The translations under genes were made by a program, and so were the position numbers. Shown here piece after piece: positions 51,065-63,360 of a stretch of 64,000 nt of DNA. Under the pieces are notes generated by a model. The model saw only the letters and a program-made list of their open reading frames with translations, was not told the DNA's origin and did not search any database. Origin of the DNA: Hippasteria phrygiana (Eukaryota > Echinodermata > Asteroidea > Valvatida > Goniasteridae); the NCBI GenBank assembly GCA_037893225.1, contig JAZGUH010000407.1, positions 1,135,546 to 1,199,545 on the forward strand. Reading direction: 5' to 3'. The first letter of the stretch is position 1. Each line of letters opens with the position of its first letter.

Positions 51065-54000
51065 TTGTGGAGAAAATTCAAACCTCGCAATGTTTATTTT
51101 CTTTCCGGCCAACATCTGTGTACATGTTACCGTCTATTTATTGCTCCATGCATGTCAAATTCCCTGGGGTATGGACTTGCTTTACTCATTCATAATTGCA
51201 TGAAATATCAACCAAATTCAGTAATTTTGACATGTATGGATAGCTTAGATCTGGCGAAACATGTTGCAATTATCGGCGGCTTCTTAGAGTTAACACTTGT
51301 GGAGAAAATTCAAACCTCGCAATGTTTATTTTCTTTCCGGCCACCATCTGCGTGCATATTACCTTTTATTTATTGCTCTATGCCTGTCAAATTCCCTGGG
51401 GTATGGACTTGCTTTACTCATTCATAATTGCATGAAATATCAACCAAATACAGTAATTTTGACATGTATGGATAGCTTAGATCTGGCGCTACATGTTGCA
51501 ATTATCGGCGGCTTCTTAGATTTAAAACTTGTGGAGAAAATTCAAACCTCTCAATGTTTATTTTCTTTCCGGCCAACATCTGTGTACATGTTACCGTCTA
51601 TTTATTGCTCCATGCATGTCAAATTCCCTGGGGTATGGACTTGCTTTACTCATTCATAATTGCATGAAATATCAACCAAATTCAGTAATTTTGACATGTA
51701 TGGATAGCTTAGATATGGCGCTACATGTTGCAATTATCGGCGGCTTCTTAGAGTTAACACTTGTGGAGAAAATTCAAACCTCGCAATGTTTATTTTCTTT
51801 CCGGCCACCATCTGCGTGCATATTACCTTTTATTTATTGCTCCATGCCTGTCAAATTCCCTGGGGTATGGACTTGCTTTACTCATTCATAATTGCATGAA
51901 ATATCAACCAAATACAGTAATTTTGACATGTATGGATAGCTTAGATATGGCGCTACATGTTGCAATTATCGGCGGCTTCTTAGAGTTAACACTTGTGGAG
52001 AAAATTCAAACCTCGCAATGTTTATTTTCTTCCCGGCCACCATCCGTGTGCAGATTACCTTTTATTTATTGCTCCATGCCTGTCAAATTCCCTGGGGTAT
52101 GGACTTGCTTTACTCATTCATAATTGCATGAAATATCAACCAAATACAGTAATTTTGACATGTATGGATAGCTTAGATATGGCGCTACATGTTGCAATTA
52201 TCGGCGGCTTCTTAGAGTTAACACTTGTGGAGAAAATTCAAACCTCGCAATGTTTATTTTCTTTCCGGCCACCATCTGCGTGCATATTACCTTTTATTTA
52301 TTGCTCCATGCCTGTCAAATTCCCTGGGGTATGGACTTGCTTTACTCATTCATAATTGCATGAAATATCAACCAAATGCAGCAATTTTGACATGTATGGA
52401 TAGCTTAGATCTGGCGCTACATGTTGCAATCATCGGCGGCTTCTTAGAGTTCAAACTTGTGGAGAAAATTCAAACCTCGCAATGTTTATTTTCTTTCCGG
52501 CCAACATCTGTGTACATATTACCGTCTATGTATTGCTCCATACATGTCAAATTCCCTGGGGTATGGACTTGCTTTACTCATTCATAATTGCATGAAATAT
52601 CAACCAAATTCAGTAATTTTGACATGTATAGATAGCTTAGATCTGGCGCTACATGTTGCAATTATCGGCGGCTTCTTAGATTTAAAACTTGTGGAGAAAA
52701 TTCAAACCTCGCAATGTTTATTTTCTTTCCGGCCAACATCTGTGTACATGTTACCGTCTATTTATTGCTCCATGCATGTCAAATTCCCTGGGGTATGGAC
52801 TTGCTTTACTCATTCATAATTGCATGAAATATCAACCAAATTCAGTAATTTTGACATGTATGGATAGCTTAGATATGGCGCTACATGTTGCAATTATCGG
52901 CGGCTTCTTAGAGTTAACACTTGTGGAGAAAATTCAAACCTCGCAATGTTTATTTTCTTCCCGGCCACCATCCGTGTGCAGATTACCTTTTATTTATTGC
53001 TCCATGCCTGTCAAATTCCCTGGGGTATGGACTTGCTTTACTCATTCATAATTGCATGAAATATCAACCAAATACAGTCATTTTGACATGTATGGATAGC
53101 TTAGATCTGGCGCTACATGTTGCAATTATCGGCGGCTTCTTAGATTTAAAACTTGTGGAGAAAATTCAAACCTCGCAATGTTTATTTTCTTTCCGGCCAC
53201 CATCTGCGTGCATATTACCTTTTATTTATTGCTCCATGCCTGTCAAATTCCCTGGGGTATGGACTTGCTTTACTCATTCATAATTGCATGAAATATCAAC
53301 CAAATACAGTAATTTTGACATGTAAGGATAGCTTAGATATGGCGCTACATGTTGCAATTATCGGCGGCTTCTTAGAGTTAACACTTGTGGAGAAAATTCA
53401 AACCTCGCAATGTTTATTTTCTTCCCGGCCACCATCCGTGTGCAGATTACCTTTTATTTATTGCTCCATGCCTGTCAAATTCCCTGGGGTATGGACTTGC
53501 TTTACTCATTCATAATTGCATGAAATATCAACCAAATACAGTAATTTTGACATGTATGGATAGCTTAGATATGGCGCTACATGTTGCAATTATCGGCGGC
53601 TTCTTAGAGTTAACACTTGTGGAGAAAATTCAAACCTCGCAATGTTTATTTTCTTTCCGGCCACCATCTGCGTGCATATTACCTTTTATTTATTGCTCCA
53701 TGCCTGTCAAATTCCCTGGGGTATGGACTTGCTTTACTCATTCATAATTGCATGAAATATCAACCAAATGCAGCAATTTTGACATGTATGGATAGCTTAG
53801 ATCTGGCGCTACATGTTGCAATCATCGGCGGCTTCTTAGAGTTCAAACTTGTGGAGAAAATTCAAACCTCGCAATGTTTATTTTCTTTCCGGCCAACATC
53901 TGTGTACATATTACCGTCTATTTATTGCTCCATACATGTCAAATTCCCTGGGGTATGGACTTGCTTTACTCATTCATAATTGCATGAAATATCAACCAAA

Positions 54001-54080
54001 TTCAGTAATTTTGACATGTATAGATAGCTTAGATCTGGCGCTACATGTTGCAATTATCGGCGGCTTCTTAGATTTAAAAC
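51065..54080 (+). repeat. HOR block 4g, 13 units matching 4f
   Basis: Repeats the first 13 units of block 4f at an offset of 3712 bp, including both private marks (52530 and 53325). The only difference I noticed is G-to-T at 51551 (CCTCTCAATG). Confidence 0.9.
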
Positions 54081-56400
54081 TTGTGGAGAAAATTCAAACC
54101 TCGCAATGTTTATTTTCTTTCCGGCCAACATCTGTGTACATGTTACCGTCTATTTATTGCTCCATGCATGTCAAATTCCCTGGGGTATGGACTTGCTTTA
54201 CTCATTCAAAATTGCATGAAATATCAACCAAATTCAGTAATTTTGACATGTATGGATAGCTTAGATATGGCGCTACATGTTGCAATTATCGGCGGCTTCT
54301 TAGAGTTAACACTTGTGGAGAAAATTCAAACCTCGCAATGTTTATTTTCTTCCCGGCCACCATCCGTGTGCAGATTACCTTTTATTTATTGCTCCATGCC
54401 TGTCAAATTCCCTGGGGTATGGACTTGCTTTACTCATTCATAATTGCATGAAATATCAACCAAATACAGTCATTTTGACATGTATGGATAGCTTAGATCT
54501 GGCGCTACATGTTGCAATTATCGGCGGCTTCTTAGATTTAAAACTTGTGGAGAAAATTCAAACCTCGCAATGTTTATTTTCTTTCCGGCCAACATCTGTG
54601 TACATGTTACCGTCTATTTATTGCTCCATGCATGTCAAATTCCCTGGGGTATGGACTTGCTTTACTCATTCATAATTGCATGAAATATCAACCAAATTCA
54701 GTAATTTTGACATGTATGGATAGCTTAGATCTGGCGCTACATGTTGCAATTATCGGCGGCTTCTTAGAGTTAACACTTGTGGAGAAAATTCAAACCTCGC
54801 AATGTTTATTTTCTTTCCGGCCACCATCTGCGTGCATATTACCTTTTATTTATTGCTCCATGCCTGTCAAATTCCCTGGGGTATGGACTTGCTTTACTCA
54901 TTCATAATTGCATGAAATATCAACCAAATACAGTAATTTTGACATGTATGGATAGCTTAGATCTGGCGCTACATGTTGCAATTATCGGCGGCTTCTTAGA
55001 TTTAAAACTTGTGGAGAAAATTCAAACCTCGCAATGTTTATTTTCTTTCCGGCCAACATCTGTGTACATGTTACCGTCTATTTATTGCTCCATGCATGTC
55101 AAATTCCCTGGGGTATGGACTTGCTTTACTCATTCATAATTGCATGAAATATCAACCAAATTCAGTAATTTTGACATGTATGGATAGCTTAGATCTGGCG
55201 CTACATGTTGCAATTATCGTCGGCTTCTTAGATTTAAAACTTGTGGAGAAAATTCAAACCTCGCAATGTTTATTTTCTTTCCGGCCAACATCTGTGTACA
55301 TGTTACCGTCTATTTATTGCTCCATGCATGTTAAATTCCCTGGGGTATGGACTTGCTTTACTCATTCATAATTGCATGAAATATCAACCAAATTCAGTAA
55401 TTTTGACATGTATGGATAGCTTAGATATGGCGCTATATGTTGCAATTATCGGCGGCTTCTTAGACTTAACACTTGTGGAGAAAATTCAAACCTCGCAATG
55501 TTTATTTTCTTCCCGGCCACCATCCGTGTGCAGATTACCTTTTATTTATTGCTCCATGCCTCTCAAATTCCCTGGGGTATGGACTTGCTTTACTCATTCA
55601 TAATTGCATGAAATATCAACCAAATACAGTCATTTTGACATGTATGGATAGCTTAGATCTGGCGCTACATGTTGCAATTATCGGCGGCTTCTTAGATTTA
55701 AAACTTGTGGAGAAAATTCAAACCTCGCAATGTTTATTTTCTTTCCGGCCAACATCTGTGTACATGTTACCGTCTATTTATTGCTCCATGCATGTCAAAT
55801 TCCCTGGGGTATGGACTTGCTTTACTCATTCATAATTGCATGAAATATCAACCAAATTCAGTAATTTTGACATGTATGGATAGCTTAGATATGGCGCTAC
55901 ATGTTGCAATTATCGGCGGCTTCTTAGAGTTAACACTTGTGGAGAAAATTCAAACCTCGCAATGTTTATTTTCTTTCCGGCCACCATCTGCGTGCATATT
56001 ACCTTTTATTTATTGCTCCATGCCTGTCAAATTCCCTGGGGTATGGACTTGCTTTACTCATTCATAATTGCATGAAATATCAACCAAATGCAGCAATTTT
56101 GACATGTATGGATAGCTTAGATCTGGCGCTACATGTTGCAATCATCGGCGGCTTCTTAGAGTTCAAACTTGTGGAGAAAATTCAAACCTCGCAATGTTTA
56201 TTTTCTTTCCGGCCAACATCTGTGTACATATTACCGTCTATTTATTGCTCCATACATGTCAAATTCCCTGGGGTATGGACTTGCTTTACTCATTCATAAT
56301 TGCATGAAATATCAACCAAATTCAGTAATTTTGACATGTATAGATAGCTTAGATCTGGCGCTACATGTTGCAATTATCGGCGGCTTCTTAGATTTAAAAC
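54081..56400 (+). repeat. HOR block 5a, 10 units (2320 bp)
   Basis: C-M, B-K, C-R, A-K, C-J (with ATCGTCGGC at 55220), C-M (with GCTATATG and GACTTAAC), B-K, C-M, A-E, D-I. The first unit has ATTCAAAATTGC at 54209, losing the TAA found elsewhere. The CCTCTCAAATTC mark falls in the seventh unit. Confidence 0.9.
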
Positions 56401-58952
56401 TTGTGGAGAAAATTCAAACCTCGCAATGTTTATTTTCTTTCCGGCCAACATCTGTGTACATGTTACCGTCTATTTATTGCTCCATGCATGTCAAATTCCC
56501 TGGGGTATGGACTTGCTTTACTCATTCAAAATTGCATGAAATATCAACCAAATTCAGTAATTTTGACATGTATGGATAGCTTAGATATGGCGCTACATGT
56601 TGCAATTATCGGCGGCTTCTTAGAGTTAACACTTGTGGAGAAAATTCAAACCTCGCAATGTTTATTTTCTTCCCGGCCACCATCCGTGTGCAGATTACCT
56701 TTTATTTATTGCTCCATGCCTGTCAAATTCCCTGGGGTATGGACTTGCTTTACTCATTCATAATTGCATGAAATATCAACCAAATACAGTCATTTTGACA
56801 TGTATGGATAGCTTAGATCTGGCGCTACATGTTGCAATTATCGGCGGCTTCTTAGATTTAAAACTTGTGGAGAAAATTCAAACCTCGCAATGTTTATTTT
56901 CTTTCCGGCCAACATCTGTGTACATGTTACCGTCTATTTATTGCTCCATGCATGTCAAATTCCCTGGGGTATGGACTTGCTTTACTCATTCATAATTGCA
57001 TGAAATATCAACCAAATTCAGTAATTTTGACATGTATGGATAGCTTAGATCTGGCGCTACATGTTGCAATTATCGGCGGCTTCTTAGAGTTAACACTTGT
57101 GGAGAAAATTCAAACCTCGCAATGTTTATTTTCTTTCCGGCCACCATCTGCGTGCATATTACCTTTTATTTATTGCTCCATGCCTGTCAAATTCCCTGGG
57201 GTATGGACTTGCTTTACTCATTCATAATTGCATGAAATATCAACCAAATACAGTAATTTTGACATGTATGGATAGCTTAGATCTGGCGCTACATGTTGCA
57301 ATTATCGGCGGCTTCTTAGAGTTAACACTTGTGGAGAAAATTCAAACCTCGCAATGTTTATTTTCTTTCCGGCCACCATCTGCGTGCATATTACCTTTTA
57401 TTTATTGCTCCATGCCTGTCAAATTCCCTGGGGTATGGACTTGCTTTACTCATTCATAATTGCATGAAATATCAACCAAATACAGTAATTTTGACATGTA
57501 TGGATAGCTTAGATCTGGCGCTACATGTTGCAATTATCGGCGGCTTCTTAGATTTAAAACTTGTGGAGAAAATTCAAACCTCGCAATGTTTATTTTCTTT
57601 CCGGCCAACATCTGTGTACATGTTACCGTCTATTTATTGCTCCATGCATGTCAAATTCCCTGGGGTATGGACTTGCTTTACTCATTCATAATTGCATGAA
57701 ATATCAACCAAATTCAGTAATTTTGACATGTATGGATAGCTTAGATCTGGCGCTACATGTTGCAATTATCGTCGGCTTCTTAGATTTAAAACTTGTGGAG
57801 AAAATTCAAACCTCGCAATGTTTATTTTCTTTCCGGCCAACATCTGTGTACATGTTACCGTCTATTTATTGCTCCATGCATGTTAAATTCCCTGGGGTAT
57901 GGACTTGCTTTACTCATTCATAATTGCATGAAATATCAACCAAATTCAGTAATTTTGACATGTATGGATAGCTTAGATATGGCGCTATATGTTGCAATTA
58001 TCGGCGGCTTCTTAGACTTAACACTTGTGGAGAAAATTCAAACCTCGCAATGTTTATTTTCTTCCCGGCCACCATCCGTGTGCAGATTACCTTTTATTTA
58101 TTGCTCCATGCCTCTCAAATTCCCTGGGGTATGGACTTGCTTTACTCATTCATAATTGCATGAAATATCAACCAAATACAGTCATTTTGACATGTATGGA
58201 TAGCTTAGATCTGGCGCTACATGTTGCAATTATCGGCGGCTTCTTAGATTTAAAACTTGTGGAGAAAATTCAAACCTCGCAATGTTTATTTTCTTTCCGG
58301 CCAACATCTGTGTACATGTTACCGTCTATTTATTGCTCCATGCATGTCAAATTCCCTGGGGTATGGACTTGCTTTACTCATTCATAATTGCATGAAATAT
58401 CAACCAAATTCAGTAATTTTGACATGTATGGATAGCTTAGATATGGCGCTACATGTTGCAATTATCGGCGGCTTCTTAGAGTTAACACTTGTGGAGAAAA
58501 TTCAAACCTCGCAATGTTTATTTTCTTTCCGGCCACCATCTGCGTGCATATTACCTTTTATTTATTGCTCCATGCCTGTCAAATTCCCTGGGGTATGGAC
58601 TTGCTTTACTCATTCATAATTGCATGAAATATCAACCAAATGCAGCAATTTTGACATGTATGGATAGCTTAGATCTGGCGCTACATGTTGCAATCATCGG
58701 CGGCTTCTTAGAGTTCAAACTTGTGGAGAAAATTCAAACCTCGCAATGTTTATTTTCTTTCCGGCCAACATCTGTGTACATATTACCGTCTATTTATTGC
58801 TCCATACATGTCAAATTCCCTGGGGTATGGACTTGCTTTACTCATTCATAATTGCATGAAATATCAACCAAATTCAGTAATTTTGACATGTATAGATAGC
58901 TTAGATCTGGCGCTACATGTTGCAATTATCGGCGGCTTCTTAGATTTAAAAC
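56401..58952 (+). repeat. HOR block 5b, 11 units (2552 bp)
   Basis: As block 5a with one additional A-R unit (57097) inserted before A-K. All block 5a marks recur (56529, 57772). Confidence 0.9.
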
Positions 58953-60344
58953 TTGTGGAGAAAATTCAAACCTCGCAATGTTTATTTTCTTTCCGGCCAA
59001 CATCTGTGTACATGTTACCGTCTATTTATTGCTCCATGCATGTCAAATTCCCTGGGGTATGGACTTGCTTTACTCATTCAAAATTGCATGAAATATCAAC
59101 CAAATTCAGTAATTTTGACATGTATGGATAGCTTAGATATGGCGCTACATGTTGCAATTATCGGCGGCTTCTTAGAGTTAACACTTGTGGAGAAAATTCA
59201 AACCTCGCAATGTTTATTTTCTTCCCGGCCACCATCCGTGTGCAGATTACCTTTTATTTATTGCTCCATGCCTGTCAAATTCCCTGGGGTATGGACTTGC
59301 TTTACTCATTCATAATTGCATGAAATATCAACCAAATACAGTCATTTTGACATGTATGGATAGCTTAGATCTGGCGCTACATGTTGCAATTATCGGCGGC
59401 TTCTTAGATTTAAAACTTGTGGAGAAAATTCAAACCTCGCAATGTTTATTTTCTTTCCGGCCACCATCTGCGTGCATATTACCTTTTATTTATTGCTCCA
59501 TGCCTGTCAAATTCCCTGGGGTATGGACTTGCTTTACTCATTCATAATTGCATGAAATATCAACCAAATACAGTAATTTTGACATGTAAGGATAGCTTAG
59601 ATATGGCGCTACATGTTGCAATTATCGGCGGCTTCTTAGAGTTAACACTTGTGGAGAAAATTCAAACCTCGCAATGTTTATTTTCTTCCCGGCCACCATC
59701 CGTGTGCAGATTACCTTTTATTTATTGCTCCATGCATGTCAAATTCCCTGGGGTATGGACTTGCTTTACTCATTCATAATTGCATGAAATATCAACCAAA
59801 TACAGTAATTTTGACATGTATGGATAGCTTAGATATGGCGCTACATGTTGCAATTATCGGCGGCTTCTTAGAGTTAACACTTGTGGAGAAAATTCAAACC
59901 TCGCAATGTTTATTTTCTTTCCGGCCACCATCTGCGTGCATATTACCTTTTATTTATTGCTCCATGCCTGTCAAATTCCCTGGGGTATGGACTTGCTTTA
60001 CTCATTCATAATTGCATGAAATATCAACCAAATGCAGCAATTTTGACATGTATGGATAGCTTAGATCTGGCGCTACATGTTGCAATCATCGGCGGCTTCT
60101 TAGAGTTCAAACTTGTGGAGAAAATTCAAACCTCGCAATGTTTATTTTCTTTCCGGCCAACATCTGTGTACATATTACCGTCTATTTATTGCTCCATACA
60201 TGTCAAATTCCCTGGGGTATGGACTTGCTTTACTCATTCATAATTGCATGAAATATCAACCAAATTCAGTAATTTTGACATGTATAGATAGCTTAGATCT
60301 GGCGCTACATGTTGCAATTATCGGCGGCTTCTTAGATTTAAAAC
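58953..60344 (+). repeat. HOR block 5c, 6 units (1392 bp), chimeric
   Basis: C-M (with the region 5 mark at 59081), B-K, A-N (with the region 4 mark TGTAAGGATAG at 59589), B-N, A-E, D-I. The order equals 52689-54080 in block 4g at an offset of 6264 bp. The block combines a mark of region 5 with one of region 4. Confidence 0.88.
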
Positions 60345-62664
60345 TTGTGGAGAAAATTCAAACCTCGCAATGTTTATTTTCTTTCCGGCCAACATCTGTG
60401 TACATGTTACCGTCTATTTATTGCTCCATGCATGTCAAATTCCCTGGGGTATGGACTTGCTTTACTCATTCAAAATTGCATGAAATATCAACCAAATTCA
60501 GTAATTTTGACATGTATGGATAGCTTAGATATGGCGCTACATGTTGCAATTATCGGCGGCTTCTTAGAGTTAACACTTGTGGAGAAAATTCAAACCTCGC
60601 AATGTTTATTTTCTTCCCGGCCACCATCCGTGTGCAGATTACCTTTTATTTATTGCTCCATGCCTGTCAAATTCCCTGGGGTATGGACTTGCTTTACTCA
60701 TTCATAATTGCATGAAATATCAACCAAATACAGTCATTTTGACATGTATGGATAGCTTAGATCTGGCGCTACATGTTGCAATTATCGGCGGCTTCTTAGA
60801 TTTAAAACTTGTGGAGAAAATTCAAACCTCGCAATGTTTATTTTCTTTCCGGCCAACATCTGTGTACATGTTACCGTCTATTTATTGCTCCATGCATGTC
60901 AAATTCCCTGGGGTATGGACTTGCTTTACTCATTCATAATTGCATGAAATATCAACCAAATTCAGTAATTTTGACATGTATGGATAGCTTAGATCTGGCG
61001 CTACATGTTGCAATTATCGGCGGCTTCTTAGAGTTAACACTTGTGGAGAAAATTCAAACCTCGCAATGTTTATTTTCTTTCCGGCCACCATCTGCGTGCA
61101 TATTACCTTTTATTTATTGCTCCATGCCTGTCAAATTCCCTGGGGTATGGACTTGCTTTACTCATTCATAATTGCATGAAATATCAACCAAATACAGTAA
61201 TTTTGACATGTATGGATAGCTTAGATCTGGCGCTACATGTTGCAATTATCGGCGGCTTCTTAGATTTAAAACTTGTGGAGAAAATTCAAACCTCGCAATG
61301 TTTATTTTCTTTCCGGCCAACATCTGTGTACATGTTACCGTCTATTTATTGCTCCATGCATGTCAAATTCCCTGGGGTATGGACTTGCTTTACTCATTCA
61401 TAATTGCATGAAATATCAACCAAATTCAGTAATTTTGACATGTATGGATAGCTTAGATCTGGCGCTACATGTTGCAATTATCGTCGGCTTCTTAGATTTA
61501 AAACTTGTGGAGAAAATTCAAACCTCGCAATGTTTATTTTCTTTCCGGCCAACATCTGTGTACATGTTACCGTCTATTTATTGCTCCATGCATGTTAAAT
61601 TCCCTGGGGTATGGACTTGCTTTACTCATTCATAATTGCATGAAATATCAACCAAATTCAGTAATTTTGACATGTATGGATAGCTTAGATATGGCGCTAT
61701 ATGTTGCAATTATCGGCGGCTTCTTAGACTTAACACTTGTGGAGAAAATTCAAACCTCGCAATGTTTATTTTCTTCCCGGCCACCATCCGTGTGCAGATT
61801 ACCTTTTATTTATTGCTCCATGCCTCTCAAATTCCCTGGGGTATGGACTTGCTTTACTCATTCATAATTGCATGAAATATCAACCAAATACAGTCATTTT
61901 GACATGTATGGATAGCTTAGATCTGGCGCTACATGTTGCAATTATCGGCGGCTTCTTAGATTTAAAACTTGTGGAGAAAATTCAAACCTCGCAATGTTTA
62001 TTTTCTTTCCGGCCAACATCTGTGTACATGTTACCGTCTATTTATTGCTCCATGCATGTCAAATTCCCTGGGGTATGGACTTGCTTTACTCATTCATAAT
62101 TGCATGAAATATCAACCAAATTCAGTAATTTTGACATGTATGGATAGCTTAGATATGGCGCTACATGTTGCAATTATCGGCGGCTTCTTAGAGTTAACAC
62201 TTGTGGAGAAAATTCAAACCTCGCAATGTTTATTTTCTTTCCGGCCACCATCTGCGTGCATATTACCTTTTATTTATTGCTCCATGCCTGTCAAATTCCC
62301 TGGGGTATGGACTTGCTTTACTCATTCATAATTGCATGAAATATCAACCAAATGCAGCAATTTTGACATGTATGGATAGCTTAGATCTGGCGCTACATGT
62401 TGCAATCATCGGCGGCTTCTTAGAGTTCAAACTTGTGGAGAAAATTCAAACCTCGCAATGTTTATTTTCTTTCCGGCCAACATCTGTGTACATATTACCG
62501 TCTATTTATTGCTCCATACATGTCAAATTCCCTGGGGTATGGACTTGCTTTACTCATTCATAATTGCATGAAATATCAACCAAATTCAGTAATTTTGACA
62601 TGTATAGATAGCTTAGATCTGGCGCTACATGTTGCAATTATCGGCGGCTTCTTAGATTTAAAAC
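60345..62664 (+). repeat. HOR block 5d, 10 units (2320 bp)
   Basis: Same unit order as block 5a, with all its marks (60473, 61484). Confidence 0.9.
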
Positions 62665-62896
62665 TTGTGGAGAAAATTCAAACCTCGCAATGTTTATTTT
62701 CTTTCCGGCCAACATCTGTGTACATGTTACCGTCTATTTATTGCTCCATGCATGTCAAATTCCCTGGGGTATGGACTTGCTTTACTCATTCAAAATTGCA
62801 TGAAATATCAACCAAATTCAGTAATTTTGACATGTATGGATAGCTTAGATATGGCGCTACATGTTGCAATTATCGGCGGCTTCTTAGAGTTAACAC

Positions 62897-63127
62897 TTGT
62901 GGAGAAAATTCAAACCTCGCAATGTTTATTTTCTTCCGGCCACCATCCGTGTGCAGATTACCTTTTATTTATTGCTCCATGCCTGTCAAATTCCCTGGGG
63001 TATGGACTTGCTTTACTCATTCATAATTGCATGAAATATCAACCAAATACAGTCATTTTGACATGTATGGATAGCTTAGATCTGGCGCTACATGTTGCAA
63101 TTATCGGCGGCTTCTTAGATTTAAAAC
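62897..63127 (+). repeat. 231-bp unit with unique C deletion
   Basis: Head B reads CTTCCGGCC where all other B heads have CTTCCCGGCC (run at about 62936). It is not found in any other unit. Loss of one base joins two frames and gives a 197-codon open stretch at 62665-63258. Confidence 0.85.
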
Positions 63128-63360
63128 TTGTGGAGAAAATTCAAACCTCGCAATGTTTATTTTCTTTCCGGCCAACATCTGTGTACATGTTACCGTCTAT
63201 TTATTGCTCCATGCATGTCAAATTCCCTGGGGTATGGACTTGCTTTACTCATTCATAATTGCATGAAATATCAACCAAATTCAGTAATTTTGACATGTAT
63301 GGATAGCTTAGATCTGGCGCTACATGTTGCAATTATCGGCGGCTTTCTTAGAGTTAACAC
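63128..63360 (+). repeat. 233-bp unit with unique T insertion
   Basis: GGCTTTCTTAG in place of GGCTTCTTAG (run at 63344-63346), seen only here. It lies about 410 bp after the unique deletion and restores the register. Confidence 0.85.
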
